DNA of 64,000 bases from Cryobacterium sp. SO1. Lineage in GTDB: Bacteria > Actinomycetota > Actinomycetes > Actinomycetales > Microbacteriaceae. The DNA is taken from assembly GCF_004210215.2 (NCBI RefSeq), contig NZ_CP067394.1:62001-126000 (forward strand). The letters are read 5' to 3'. The notes beneath the pieces were generated by a model that saw only the letters and a program-made list of their open reading frames with translations, searched no databases and was not told the DNA's origin. Position numbers and translations under genes: made by a program. Positions 7,763-17,003 of the stretch are shown piece by piece (the stretch's first letter is position 1; every line of letters starts with the position of its first letter).

Positions 7763-8821
7763 CTACCGCAGGCCGTCGACCGAGACCAGGCCGTCGTGGC
7801 GGCGGCCGTCGAAGATGATCGTGGGAATCTTCACGGTGGCGATCTTCTCCTCCACGAGGGTCTTGTTCGCGGCGATGATGTCGGAGACGGTGTCGGAGTC
7901 GGCCTCGGTGACGATCTCGTCGATCTGGTCGGCGGACAGGCCGAACTCGCCCAGCCAGCCGACCAGGGTCGCGGTGGCCTCGTCGGCATCCATCGAGTTG
8001 ATGGTCTCCTGCCACGGCAGGCCGGACTCCGCCTTCTCGGTGAAGATGCGCTCGAGGACCTGCCAATCGACGGGGGTCTCGGCGCCGTCCAGCGGGTGCA
8101 GCCGCAGGGCCTCGAGGTAGCGGGTGACCAGCAACGAGTTGGGGAACTTGTAGCCGTCGGTGCCCGCGATCGGGTAGGCGATGTAGGTGAGGTTGTAGGA
8201 GGATTCGAAGCCCGCCTCCTCGATGTTCGCAAAGAGCGCCTTGCAGAAGGTGCAGCCGGGGTCGATGACCTCGACGGCGATCGGGTTCGCGGCGTCCTCG
8301 GTGAGGTAGCTCGGGTTGGCGGGCAGGTAGTCCTCGGCGGTCCAGGTCTGGAACCGGGCCGGGATGGCCGCGAAGGTCTCGCCGAGGCTGCCGAATTCAT
8401 TGCCGAACGCGCCGAGCACGTCGAACTCGCCCAGCGATTCCATGAAGCCCGGCGTCTCATCCGGGATGGAGCAGGCCTCGGCGCCGAGGGTGCAGGATGC
8501 CGAGTCCTGCTTGTTGCAGGTGCCGTAGACGTAGAGGTTGACGGCGCTCTTGACCACCGTGTAGCCCGACCAGATGGTGGTGACGAGTACCAGCACGGCG
8601 AGGATCTCCAGGCCGATGCTGGCCGGCTTCACCAGCCCGGGCCGACGCATGGCGATGGGGGCGAGCAGGTGGTCCTTGATGTCCTGCTTGAAGGTCGTGT
8701 CGCAGGGCCGGAAGGTGACCCGGCGCCAGGTGCAGTTCCAGGCAGTGCCGACGTAGCGCCGGTACCTCGCCGAGAAGGCGGCCATGACGACCAGGATGAT
8801 GAACGCCGCGATACAGAACAC
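7763..8821 (-). CDS. Membrane-anchored thioredoxin/DsbA-like protein
   Basis: A 352-residue protein. Two hydrophobic segments (about residues 3-18 and 69-88) flank a cysteine-bearing stretch (NC at 29-30, PC at 39-40). A second Cys group follows the second segment (YGTC at 99-102, ASC at 108-110, EAC at 115-117). The C-terminal half is thioredoxin-like, with active site CTFC (190-193) after VEVIDPG and a cis-Pro motif KIPT about 20 residues from the end. The GTG start at 8821 abuts the TAA stop of the upstream PLP-enzyme gene (8822-8824), so the two are translationally coupled. The extracytoplasmic redox role is inference. The pairing with a desulfurase-like enzyme is unusual. Confidence 0.85.
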   Translation of the reverse strand: MFCIAAFIILVVMAAFSARYRRYVGTAWNCTWRRVTFRPCDTTFKQDIKDHLLAPIAMRRPGLVKPASIGLEILAVLVLVTTIWSGYTVVKSAVNLYVYGTCNKQDSASCTLGAEACSIPDETPGFMESLGEFDVLGAFGNEFGSLGETFAAIPARFQTWTAEDYLPANPSYLTEDAANPIAVEVIDPGCTFCKALFANIEEAGFESSYNLTYIAYPIAGTDGYKFPNSLLVTRYLEALRLHPLDGAETPVDWQVLERIFTEKAESGLPWQETINSMDADEATATLVGWLGEFGLSADQIDEIVTEADSDTVSDIIAANKTLVEEKIATVKIPTIIFDGRRHDGLVSVDGLR

Positions 8822-10051
8822 TTAGGAGAGGCCTTTCATCAGCCGAGCGAGGGCCTGGGTGGCCGTGTCGATGTCCGACTCGGTCGAGTGCAGGCCGAGG
8901 GAGAAGCGCAGCAGCGGGGGCAGCCCGAGCTGTTGTTTGAGGTAGTGATGCGCGCAGAAGTAGCCGCTGCGCACCATGATCGTGGAGTGCGACAGGAAGA
9001 CCGCGAGCCGGTGCGAGTCCTGTGTGGGCGCGTACAGGCTGATCACCGGGCTGGCCGCGGTGTTCAGCAACGTGAGACCGGGGATCTCGGCGAGGCTGTC
9101 GTGGAGACGTCGGGAGAGCGCGCCGATGTGCTCGGCGGGAGCCAGGCCGCCGGGGCGGACGACGCCCAGCCAGTCGATGGCGCGGCCCAGCGCGATGATC
9201 TCGCCCCACGCCTGCAGGCCGGGTTCGAGCAGCGCACCCGGGTCGCCCTGCACGAGGTCGAAGTCGCTCTCGCGCACATCCTGCACCATGCCGCCGCCCA
9301 CAAAGCCGAGCTCGAGCGAGCCGAGCAGCTCGTGCCGGGCCACCACCACGCCCAGGCTGGCACCGTACATCTTGTGGGCGGAGAAGCACACCGCATCCGC
9401 CTCGGTCTTCTGCAGCAGTGCGCGAGCGTGCCCCATGGCCTGCGCCGCGTCGACGATCACGATGCCGCCACGGGCGTGGGCGTCGCGCACCAGGTCGGTG
9501 AGGTTGGTCAGCAGGCGGCCGTCGATGTTGGACGCCGCGTTGACCACGACCACCGCCTTCTCCAACTGCGCGGGGTCGTAGAGCAGGGCGCCGTCGGCGG
9601 CCCGATCCAGCACCAGGCGCTCGACACCCAGCCGACGGGCGGCCGTGATGGTGGGCAGGAACACCGAGTTGTGTTCGATGTGGCTGGTGACGACCCGGGC
9701 GAAGCGGCCGAGCGGCAGTTGTTGCAGCAACAGGTTGAGGCCGTAGGTGGTGTTGAGGGTGAACGACACGGCGTGGCTCTTGGCCGAGAGCCCGAGCAGG
9801 CCGAGCACCGCCAGGCGGGTGTCGGCCACGGCGTGGTCGACCTTCTGGCCCCAGGCGTACTTGACCCGGCCGCCGCAGGCGTTGTAGCTCGTGTAGTAGT
9901 CGGTGAGGGCGTCGATCACGCTCTGCGGGCGGAGGCTCTGGCAGGCGGCGTCGAGGTAGATCTCGCCGGGCTGCAGATAGCCGAAATCACCCTGCCGACC
10001 CGTGTCGAGCGGTGCGGCGGCGGGCCTCTTGAACAGCGTGCTGCGCTTCAT
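8822..10051 (-). CDS. Class V aminotransferase, group II cysteine desulfurase-like
   Basis: A 409-residue PLP enzyme of the SufS/CsdA type. Visible features are the cofactor region HIEHNSV (about 124-130), VDAAQAMGH (200-208), the Schiff-base lysine in SAHKMYG (K227), and RSGYFCAHHY (361-370), whose C366 sits where the catalytic persulfide cysteine of SufS lies. It may release sulfur from cysteine or a related substrate. The ATG at 10051 has GGGAG about 9 bp upstream; a TTG three codons earlier is less likely. It forms a coupled pair with the membrane thioredoxin-like gene and has no suf or isc neighbours, so it is probably not a housekeeping Fe-S enzyme. Confidence 0.87.
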   Translation of the reverse strand: MKRSTLFKRPAAAPLDTGRQGDFGYLQPGEIYLDAACQSLRPQSVIDALTDYYTSYNACGGRVKYAWGQKVDHAVADTRLAVLGLLGLSAKSHAVSFTLNTTYGLNLLLQQLPLGRFARVVTSHIEHNSVFLPTITAARRLGVERLVLDRAADGALLYDPAQLEKAVVVVNAASNIDGRLLTNLTDLVRDAHARGGIVIVDAAQAMGHARALLQKTEADAVCFSAHKMYGASLGVVVARHELLGSLELGFVGGGMVQDVRESDFDLVQGDPGALLEPGLQAWGEIIALGRAIDWLGVVRPGGLAPAEHIGALSRRLHDSLAEIPGLTLLNTAASPVISLYAPTQDSHRLAVFLSHSTIMVRSGYFCAHHYLKQQLGLPPLLRFSLGLHSTESDIDTATQALARLMKGLS

Positions 10052-10095
10052 TGATTCCAACTCCCGGCTCAGCTTAGAATCGCCGCCGAGCCGGG

Positions 10096-10116
10096 AACGG
10101 GGACCAAGGTCCCGTT
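10096..10116 (-). terminator. Hairpin between uvrA2 and the desulfurase-like gene
   Basis: AACGGGGACC and GGTCCCGTT pair with a single bulge and an AA loop just downstream of the uvrA-like stop (10135). A second stem, CCCGGCTC / GAGCCGGG, follows at 10063-10095. There is no clear U-run, so this could be a weak terminator or an mRNA-processing structure. Confidence 0.4.
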
Positions 10117-10134
10117 TGACCGGGTGTGGCGCCT

Positions 10135-12729
10135 TTACACAGCTAGCTCCAAGCGTTGCGCGAGATAGGGCGCCGTGTGGCTGTGCGGATGCGCCGCGAC
10201 GGTAGCCGGGGTGCCCTCGGCCACGATGCGCCCGCCCGCGCTGCCGCCGGACGGCCCCAGGTCGATGACCCAGTCCGCCGCCGCGACCACGCCCATGTCG
10301 TGCTCAACCACCACCACGGTGTTGCCCGCGTCGACCAGCCGGTTCAGCTGGGTCATCAGCAGTTCAACGTCGGCCGGGTGCAACCCGGTGGTGGGCTCGT
10401 CGAGCAGGTACAGCGTGTGCCCGCGGCGGGCGCGCTGCAGCTCGGTGGCCAGCTTGATGCGCTGTGCCTCACCGCCGGAGAGTTCGGTCGCAGGCTGGCC
10501 GAGCCGCAGATAGCCCAGGCCCACCTCGCGCAGGGTCTCCAGGCTGCGAGCCGCGCTGGGCACGTCGGCGAGGAACGCGGCCGCCGCGTCGACCGTGAGG
10601 CCGAGCACGTCGGCGATGGACTTGCCGTTGTAGAGCACCGCGAGGGTCTCGGCGTTGTACCGGGACCCGCCGCAGGTCGGGCAGGGCGCGTAGCTGCCCG
10701 GCAGGAAGAGCAGCTCCACCGCCACGAAGCCCTCGCCCTGGCAGGTGTCGCAGCGGCCGCCGGGCACGTTGAAGGAGAACCGGCCGGCGCCGAAGCCGGC
10801 CGCCCTGGCCGCGGCAGTGGCCGCGTAGGTGGAGCGCACGGCGTCGAAAAGTCCGGTGTAGGTGGCCAGGTTGGACCGCGGGGTGCGGCCGATGGGCTTC
10901 TGGTCCACGCGCACCAGGCGGTCGATGGCGCCGGCGCCGGTGACCGTGTCGAGCACTGTGGTGCTCTCCTCCTCGCCGGTCGCCTCATCGGGGTCGGCCG
11001 CGGCGTCGCGGCCGGCCGGCGCGGTGTCGACCGGGCCCTGGCGCAGCTCCCGGCCCACGGCATCCGCCAGCACCTTGCTCACCAGCGTGGACTTGCCCGA
11101 CCCGGAGACGCCGGTGACGGCGGTGAGCACGCCGAGCGGCACGTCGACGTCGAGGTCGACCAGGTTGTGCCGGTTGACGCCGGCCAGGCCCAGCCACGCG
11201 GCCGGCTCGCGGGGCGCGGGCGCGGCCGAGTCCGGCGCGGTCGGGAACAGGTACCCGCGGGTGATCGAGCCGGCCACATCGGCCAGGCCGGGCACCGGGC
11301 CGCTGTAGAGCACCTCCCCGCCGCCGTCGCCGGCCCGGGGGCCCACATCCACGATCCAGTCGGCGCGTCGCACGACGTCCATATTGTGTTCGACCACGAA
11401 CACCGAGTTGCCGGATGCCTTGAGCTTTTCGAGCACCACCAGCAACGGTTCGGCGTCGGCGGGGTGCAGACCGGCCGAGGGCTCGTCGAGCACGTAGATC
11501 ACGCCGAAGAGGCCGCTGCGCAGCTGGGTGGCGATGCGCAGCCGCTGCATCTCGCCGGGGGAGAGGGTGGGGGTGGCGCGGCTCAGGCTGAGGTAGCCCA
11601 GGCCGAGGTCGATGAGCACCTCGAGGCGGCGCACCAGGTCGCCGGCCACGGTGACCGCGACCTCGGTGACCTCGCCGGACTGGGCTGAGCGGTGTGAGCC
11701 GGTGGCGCCGGTGAGTTCGGCGGTGGGCCGCAGCACTTCGGCGAGCTCGCTGAGGGTGAGGGCGTTGAGTTCGTTGATCGGCCGGCCGGCGAAGCGCACC
11801 GCCAGGGCTTCGGCGCGCAGGCCGCTGCCGCCACAGAGCCGGCACGGGCCGGTCTCCACGAAGGGGAGCACGCGCTGGCGCATCTGGGCACTCTTCGAAT
11901 CGGCCAGCGTGTGCATCACGTAGCTCTTCGCGCTCCAGAACCGGCCCTTGTACGGCTTGGCCACCCTGTCCCGCTGCGGAGTGACCTCCACGACGGGCTG
12001 CTCCTCGGTATAGAGGAGCCAGTCTCGTGCCTCACGGTTGAGCCGGCGCCAGGGCAGGTCGATGTCGTGCCCGAGCACCGCCGTGATGTCGCGCAGGTTC
12101 TTGCCCTGCCAGGCGCCCGGCCAGGCGGCGATGGCTCCGTCGCGGATGCTCAGGCTCGCGTCAGGCACCAGCAGCGACTCGGTCACGGTGTGAGAGATTC
12201 CCAGACCGTGGCATTCGGGGCAGGCACCGGTGGCGGTGTTCGGGGAGAACGCGTCGGAGTCCAGGCGCAGGGCTGACCCGGAGGGGTAGGTGCCGGCTCG
12301 GGAGTAGAGCATCCGCATCGAATTGGACAGCGTGGTGACGGTGCCGACGCTGGACCTGGAGCTGGGCGAACCGCGGCGCTGCTGGAGGGCCACGGCCGGC
12401 GGCAGGCCGGTGATCAGGTCGACGTGCGGGGTGTGGCCCTGCTGGATGAGGCGCCGTGCGTACGGCGCGACGGATTCGAAGAAGCGGCGCTGGGCCTCGG
12501 CGAAGATCGTGCCGAACGCCAGGGAGGACTTGCCGGAGCCGGAGACGCCGGTGAACGCGACGATGGCGTCGCGGGGAATGTCGACGTCCACGTCGCGGAG
12601 GTTGTTCTCCCTGGCGCCGCGCACGCGCACGAAACCGTCGGCGGCGGGGTGGGCGGAGTCGGCGGGACCGGCCGGGGAAGTCCGTGCCGGCGAAGCCTGT
12701 GCCGGAGAAATGGAGGGAGTGTGAGGCAT
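10135..12729 (-). CDS. UvrA-like ABC ATPase, class II (UvrA2 type)
   Basis: An 864-residue duplicated ABC ATPase of the excinuclease UvrA family. The first Walker [10 protein letters not shown] is at residues 61-69 and the second GVSGSGKST near 540. Zinc-finger cysteines are visible ([26 protein letters not shown]), and signature/Walker B segments appear twice ([44 protein letters not shown]). At about 860 residues it is shorter than canonical UvrA (about 950), as expected for class II UvrA2, which lacks the UvrB-binding region and is linked to tolerance of DNA-damaging drugs. The ATG at 12729 was chosen because the upstream extension is atypical; no strong ribosome site is visible. Confidence 0.9.
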   Translation of the reverse strand: MPHTPSISPAQASPARTSPAGPADSAHPAADGFVRVRGARENNLRDVDVDIPRDAIVAFTGVSGSGKSSLAFGTIFAEAQRRFFESVAPYARRLIQQGHTPHVDLITGLPPAVALQQRRGSPSSRSSVGTVTTLSNSMRMLYSRAGTYPSGSALRLDSDAFSPNTATGACPECHGLGISHTVTESLLVPDASLSIRDGAIAAWPGAWQGKNLRDITAVLGHDIDLPWRRLNREARDWLLYTEEQPVVEVTPQRDRVAKPYKGRFWSAKSYVMHTLADSKSAQMRQRVLPFVETGPCRLCGGSGLRAEALAVRFAGRPINELNALTLSELAEVLRPTAELTGATGSHRSAQSGEVTEVAVTVAGDLVRRLEVLIDLGLGYLSLSRATPTLSPGEMQRLRIATQLRSGLFGVIYVLDEPSAGLHPADAEPLLVVLEKLKASGNSVFVVEHNMDVVRRADWIVDVGPRAGDGGGEVLYSGPVPGLADVAGSITRGYLFPTAPDSAAPAPREPAAWLGLAGVNRHNLVDLDVDVPLGVLTAVTGVSGSGKSTLVSKVLADAVGRELRQGPVDTAPAGRDAAADPDEATGEEESTTVLDTVTGAGAIDRLVRVDQKPIGRTPRSNLATYTGLFDAVRSTYAATAAARAAGFGAGRFSFNVPGGRCDTCQGEGFVAVELLFLPGSYAPCPTCGGSRYNAETLAVLYNGKSIADVLGLTVDAAAAFLADVPSAARSLETLREVGLGYLRLGQPATELSGGEAQRIKLATELQRARRGHTLYLLDEPTTGLHPADVELLMTQLNRLVDAGNTVVVVEHDMGVVAAADWVIDLGPSGGSAGGRIVAEGTPATVAAHPHSHTAPYLAQRLELAV

Positions 12730-12817
12730 TCGATTCACTCTAGTTCGACCCCCTGACACTGGGCCCGGCGCGGCACGCGTATCGTGGAGAGGTCGAACCG
12801 CGAAAGGCTTTTCCCAG

Positions 12818-13231
12818 ATGCGCCGCACCATGTTCAAATCCAAGATCCACCGCGCCACCGTGACGCACGCCGCACTGCACTACGTGGGGTCGCTGACCGT
12901 CGACCTCGACCTGCTCGACGCGGCCGACCTGCTGCCCGGCGAACTGGTGAGCATCGTCAACGTGAACAACGGCGCCCGCTTCGAGACCTACCTGATCGCC
13001 GGGGAGCGCGGCAGCGGCGTGATCGGCGTCAACGGCGCCGCCGCGCGGATGGCGCACCAGGGTGACCTGGTCATCATCATCTCCTACGCCCAGATGAGCA
13101 CTAAGAAGGCCAGGGCGTACGTGCCCACGGTGGTGCACGTGGACGAGAACAACGCCATCATCACCGTGGGCACCGATCCGGCAGCCGCTGACGGCGATGA
13201 CGACCTGGAGCGCCCGCCCTTCGCCGTCTGA
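12818..13231 (+). CDS. panD: Aspartate 1-decarboxylase proenzyme
   Basis: Makes beta-alanine from aspartate for pantothenate/CoA synthesis. This pyruvoyl enzyme of 137 residues shows the self-cleavage site HYVGSLTVD with Gly24-Ser25; Ser25 becomes the pyruvoyl group. The N-terminus [20 protein letters not shown] matches the family closely, so the first ATG is kept. The family-typical core [11 protein letters not shown] and [18 protein letters not shown] is intact. It stands alone between uvrA2 (divergent) and the DUF222/HNH gene, without other pan genes. Confidence 0.96.
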   Translation: MRRTMFKSKIHRATVTHAALHYVGSLTVDLDLLDAADLLPGELVSIVNVNNGARFETYLIAGERGSGVIGVNGAAARMAHQGDLVIIISYAQMSTKKARAYVPTVVHVDENNAIITVGTDPAAADGDDDLERPPFAV

Positions 13232-13362
13232 GCTTCGCTGCCCGGCGGCACCGAGGAGAAGCAGCGCGCCCGGATCAGGGGGGGCGGAGAAGGTGTGAAA
13301 AAAGTTCTCCACAGCCGTCAACTTCATCACACAAACGTTCTATACTGAGCTATTCTCACTGC

Positions 13363-15285
13363 ATGGTCACCATCGCAGCCGCCTTCGAACCCGGTACCCC
13401 GCCGGATGTTTCGGTGCCGGCTACCACGGTGCCGGCTACCACGGTGCCGGCTACCACGGTGCCGGTTACCACGGTGCAGGATGCCGAGGTGCCGACGGCT
13501 TCGGTGCCGACGGCCGCGCTGTCGGCCGATTCGCTGCCCAGGCCATTGATCGCCGCGGTTGAAGCGGTGGAGCACCTGGGGGCGTGCAGCGCCGACTACG
13601 ACGCGCTCTCCGACGCGGAATTGATCGCCGGCCAGAAGGACCTGGCCAGGTTGCGTGGCTTGGTGGAGACCCGATCGGTGTGGCTGGCGAAGACCCTCGC
13701 GCACCGTTCCCGGCCCGAGTTGGGCCAGCGGGGCCTCGCCGCCCGGCAGGGTTTTTTGTCGCCGGCCGAGCTGATCCAGACCCTCACCGGTTCCACCCGC
13801 GCCGATGCCCGGAAGCTTGTGGATGTGGGAACGATGCTCGGCGATGCCGAGGCCGCTCAGGCCGCGGTCGAGGGCGAAGCGGCCCGCCGGCTCCTTGACG
13901 AGCAGGCAGGGCTCGGCGGTGCCGGCCGGGACGGAGTTGGTGGAGTTGACGGGGCCGACGCAGTTGGCGGCGTTGACAGGGCTGGCGGGACTGGCGGGGT
14001 TGATGGAGTCGGCGGTCTCGATCGCCTCGCCTGTGCCGATCCGGCTCTGTTGCCCTGGTACAGCCCGATCTCCGCCGCCGTCGCCACCGGAACCCTCTCC
14101 GTCGCCGCGGCACATGCGATCCGTGCAGGCCTCGGGAAGATCGACGAGGTGATCACCGCCGAGGCTCTGTGGGCTGCCGTGCAGAAGCTCCTCGCCGAGG
14201 CCAAGGAGACGACTGTCGACGAGCTGCTCAAACGCTCTCGCCGCATGCGCGACACCCTGGACGAAGCCGGCATCGCGACCCGCGAGAAGAAAGCCTGGGA
14301 CGACCGCTACCTGCGGATCTGGACCAGCGACTCCGGACAGGTGCACCTCAACGGACAGTTCCCACCCGAGCAGGGCGCGTTCCTGCTCTCCGTGTACGAC
14401 AGCGCCACGGGACCGCGGCGTGGCGGAGTGCGCTTCGTCGACCCGAACCGGGCCGCGTGGGCCAAAGCAGTCCAGGACGACCCGCGCAGCACCGACCAAC
14501 TCACCGCCGACACGTTCGTCGAGCTGCTCAAGGCTGGCAGCACGGTCAACCCGAACCGCATGCTGGGCGGCCGCACCCCCGCCGTCCGGGTCCTCGTCAC
14601 CGCGACCAAACCGGTCGACCCTGGACCGGTCGGCCACACACAGGCCACGCCATCGCCGGCTGCGCGTGGCGACACGGCCACCCAGCCGCAGCCGCAGCCG
14701 CCGGCTCCGGGCGCACTATCCACCCCGCCCGCAGCATCGCCGCCACCATCTCACGACCCGACCGAGGTGCTCGTGGCGATTCCCGACGGCACCGGGCATG
14801 GCTTCATCGAAGGCCACCCCCAACCAGTGTGCCGGGAAACCATCAACCGGATGATCTGCACCAGCGGCACCATCGAGGTCACCTTCGATGACGACGGCCA
14901 ACCCCTCAACCTCGGCCGCGAAGAACGCATCTTCACCGCCGCGCAACGCATCTCACTGGCCGCCCGCGACGGCGGCTGCCGATGGGGCGACTGCGACAGA
15001 CCCCCCTCCAGAACCGAAGCCCACCACCTCGAAGAATGGGCCCGCGACCACGGCGCCACCGACATTCGCGTCGGAATCCTGCTTTGCCCGCCCCATCACC
15101 GATTGCTACACGCCCAGGGCTGGCAGATATTCGAAAACCGCGGGGTCTACTGGCTGAGGCCACCGGCAACCGTTGACCCGGGACAGACACTGACCCGGAT
15201 GCGCAATACGAGCGCCGCCGCCCTGGGCGAGCATGCGAACCGAGGCGATGTCAGTGGCTGTCGTCCACCAGCTTCAGGCCGATGA
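13363..15285 (+). CDS. DUF222 / HNH endonuclease-domain protein
   Basis: A 640-residue protein of the large actinobacterial DUF222-HNH group. The N-terminus starts with a 15-bp tandem repeat (13419-13476) encoding repeated VPATT units. The DUF222 helical region covers about residues 60-400 and is interrupted near residues 180-225 by a Gly/Val/Asp-rich low-complexity stretch. The C-terminus holds the HNH motif (CRWGDCDRP, TEAHHLEEW, LLCPPHHRLLH, about 545-585), so nuclease activity is plausible. An upstream TATACT (13339-13344) may be the -10 box. The last 35 bp overlap the convergent sugE gene. The biological role of this group is poorly known. Confidence 0.85.
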   Translation: MVTIAAAFEPGTPPDVSVPATTVPATTVPATTVPVTTVQDAEVPTASVPTAALSADSLPRPLIAAVEAVEHLGACSADYDALSDAELIAGQKDLARLRGLVETRSVWLAKTLAHRSRPELGQRGLAARQGFLSPAELIQTLTGSTRADARKLVDVGTMLGDAEAAQAAVEGEAARRLLDEQAGLGGAGRDGVGGVDGADAVGGVDRAGGTGGVDGVGGLDRLACADPALLPWYSPISAAVATGTLSVAAAHAIRAGLGKIDEVITAEALWAAVQKLLAEAKETTVDELLKRSRRMRDTLDEAGIATREKKAWDDRYLRIWTSDSGQVHLNGQFPPEQGAFLLSVYDSATGPRRGGVRFVDPNRAAWAKAVQDDPRSTDQLTADTFVELLKAGSTVNPNRMLGGRTPAVRVLVTATKPVDPGPVGHTQATPSPAARGDTATQPQPQPPAPGALSTPPAASPPPSHDPTEVLVAIPDGTGHGFIEGHPQPVCRETINRMICTSGTIEVTFDDDGQPLNLGREERIFTAAQRISLAARDGGCRWGDCDRPPSRTEAHHLEEWARDHGATDIRVGILLCPPHHRLLHAQGWQIFENRGVYWLRPPATVDPGQTLTRMRNTSAAALGEHANRGDVSGCRPPASGR

Positions 15286-15574
15286 CACAGCCGATGAGAC
15301 CCAGAATGAGCAGAATCTTGATCAGGGACGCCGGCTCCCCGCCGAAGATCATTGCGTAGAGCACGGTCAGGGCCGCGCCGATGCCCACCCAGACTGCGTA
15401 GGCGGTGCCGATCGGGATGCCGCGCATCGCGAACGCGAGGCCGCTCATGCTCAGCACCAATGCCACCCCGAAGATCACGGTGGGCCAGAGCTTGCTGAAG
15501 CCCTCGGACTTGCCCAGGGCTGTCGCCCAGACGGCTTCGAGAACCCCGGACACGATCAAAATGATCCACGACAT
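15251..15574 (-). CDS. sugE: SMR-family guanidinium exporter (SugE/Gdx)
   Basis: A 107-residue four-helix small multidrug resistance protein. The first helix has the essential glutamate in SGVLEAVWATALGKS (E13), and GIPIGTAYAVWVGIGA (about 51-66) is the SMR signature with the SugE/Gdx-type Trp-Val-Gly-Ile run. It exports guanidinium in exchange for protons. A guanidine-III riboswitch precedes it, which strongly supports this substrate over quaternary-ammonium efflux. GGGAG lies 7 bp before the ATG at 15574, directly after the riboswitch. Its 3' end overlaps the tail of the DUF222/HNH gene. Confidence 0.93.
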   Translation of the reverse strand: MSWIILIVSGVLEAVWATALGKSEGFSKLWPTVIFGVALVLSMSGLAFAMRGIPIGTAYAVWVGIGAALTVLYAMIFGGEPASLIKILLILGLIGCVIGLKLVDDSH

Positions 15575-15590
15575 GACAGCACTCCCGCGG

Positions 15591-15629
15591 CCAGTCTTGT
15601 CGCGTTCCGGGTACTGATCCCTCGTCCGG
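15591..15629 (-). promoter_or_regulatory. Guanidine-III (ykkC-III) riboswitch
   Basis: Read on the minus strand, the leader contains CCGGACGAGG (15629-15620), TACCCGG (15613-15607) and GACAAGAC (15601-15594), in the order and spacing of the ykkC-III consensus as I recall it from the Thermobifida fusca aptamer. CAGT/ACTG (15616-15613 with 15595-15592) forms one helix, and the two CCGG segments can form the pseudoknot. The sugE ribosome-binding site GGGAG (15586-15582) starts 5 bp after the aptamer, consistent with translational control. A separate hairpin (GACCGC/GCGGTC) precedes it. Confidence 0.88.
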
Positions 15630-15702
15630 GACCGCAGTGAGCGGTCTCCCCGAAGGCTATCCCGGCGGCCTGTGCAATAACTGGGCAGGCCGCCGGGCGT
15701 GG

Positions 15703-16674
15703 CTACGCAGCCGCGATGATGTCGACGACGAAGACCAGACTGTCGGTGGCGCTGATGCCGGCCGTCTCGTTGCCGCCTTCGTAGCCGAGCTCACCCGGCG
15801 GGATGACGATCACGACCTGGGAACCCACGGTCTGCCCGACCATGCCCTGGGTGAAACCGGTGATCAACCCGGAGACCGGGAAGGTCGTGGGTCCGACGCC
15901 CCAGCTCTGGTCGAACACTTTGCCGGTGGCCCAGATCGCGCCGGTGTACTGCACGGTCACCGTCGAGGTGTCCGCTACGACCGCGCCGTCGCCCTTTTTG
16001 AGTACCTCGACCGCGAGGTCCGCGGGCGGGTCGCCCTTGGGCATGGTCACGGTGGGCTCGCCGTCATCGGCGAGCTTCACGGCGGGGAAACCGTCGGTGG
16101 GCTCCTGGTCTTCGCCGGTGGCGCGGGTGGGCAGCTTTTCCTTGATGTCGATCACGAAGAGCAGCTGATCGGTGGCGGCCACGCCGAGGTCGGTGTTGCC
16201 GGTCTCACCGAAGCCATCCGCGGGCGGGAACACGACGGCCACCCTGTCGCCCACGTTGGAGCAGGCAACGCCCTTGAGAATGCCCGGGATGACACCCTGG
16301 CCGTCGACCACGTTGATGGTGAGGCCGGCGTCGTCGCCGAAGCCGCCGGCGGTGAGCTTGGCCCCGGTGGTCGCGTTGTACGCGGTGTAGGAGATGGCAA
16401 CGGAGTCGCCGTCCTTCACCGCGTCCCCGGTGCCCTCGTTGACGACCGTCCGTTCGGTCTCCTTCGCGGCCAGGGGTGCTTCGAAGGTCACGGTCGGTTC
16501 GACACCGGCATCACCGGCGACGGTCACAGCGTCCGAGGTGGAACCCGGATCGGTGCAGGCGATCGCCGCTTTCGTGGCCGACGGGGTCGCCGCCGGATCG
16601 GGCGATGCCGCACACCCGGTGAGGGCGACGGCCGCAACCGCGGTCAGGGTGAGGAAAGTAGGAAGTGTGCGCAC
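15703..16674 (-). CDS. FKBP-type peptidyl-prolyl isomerase lipoprotein
   Basis: A 323-residue secreted lipoprotein. The N-terminus (VRTLPTFLTLTAVAAVALTG) ends in the lipobox LTGC, followed by an Ala/Pro/Ser linker. Two FKBP-like domains follow: a degenerate one (about residues 85-190) and a C-terminal one (about 215-320) with VQYTGAIW, GKVFDQSW, GLITGFTQGMVG and VIVIPPGELGYEG. It would catalyse or chaperone prolyl isomerisation of exported proteins. The GTG at 16674 is preceded by GGAG with 8-bp spacing, and everything upstream in the open frame lacks a signal peptide, so the long version is rejected. It is monocistronic. Confidence 0.92.
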   Translation of the reverse strand: MRTLPTFLTLTAVAAVALTGCAASPDPAATPSATKAAIACTDPGSTSDAVTVAGDAGVEPTVTFEAPLAAKETERTVVNEGTGDAVKDGDSVAISYTAYNATTGAKLTAGGFGDDAGLTINVVDGQGVIPGILKGVACSNVGDRVAVVFPPADGFGETGNTDLGVAATDQLLFVIDIKEKLPTRATGEDQEPTDGFPAVKLADDGEPTVTMPKGDPPADLAVEVLKKGDGAVVADTSTVTVQYTGAIWATGKVFDQSWGVGPTTFPVSGLITGFTQGMVGQTVGSQVVIVIPPGELGYEGGNETAGISATDSLVFVVDIIAAA

Positions 16675-16792
16675 GCAGAAGTCTCCAGTCAGATTCGGGC
16701 CTCGAATAGTCTGACCCCTGCACCTATGTATGCGCTGAATCACGGCGGCTCCCAGCCACCTCCCAGACAGAACCCAGGCACGTCTTCGAATT

Positions 16793-16806
16793 GGGACTTT
16801 CGTCCC
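16793..16806. promoter_or_regulatory. DosR/DevR-like box in a 329-bp spacer
   Basis: GGGACTTTCGTCCC (16793-16806) matches the inner core of the mycobacterial DosR/DevR box (GGGACT-WW-N-GTCCC). It lies 119 bp upstream of the FKBP gene start and 198 bp upstream of the small open frame at 17004. A related GGGACCTTCGTCC lies at 17280-17292. The rest of the 16675-17003 spacer shows no other gene or clear repeat. Binding by a DosR-like regulator is inference. Confidence 0.45.
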
Positions 16807-17003
16807 CTGACGACGCCGGATGGCGAGATCTAAACTGGACACACGGCCCCAGAAATCCATCAGGCCGAGCTGGTCGATGGCGACCGAACCCACCGACAGT
16901 GGCGCCACGCATCCCACGGTAATGTTCTCGTTCGATTGACGCCCTGCCTCACCCGTCGAACGTCGCTCGACGTGGTGAACGCACGTCAAGAGAAGAGTCA
17001 TTC

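Noticed and set aside
7796..10054. A 752-residue plus-strand frame over the desulfurase and thioredoxin genes
   Set aside because: No motifs and biased composition (RGD, GVEH repeats); both minus-strand genes have strong family signatures.
13304..13312. TTCTCCACA, one base from a DnaA box
   Set aside because: Single imperfect site with no cluster or AT-rich unwinding region; not an origin.
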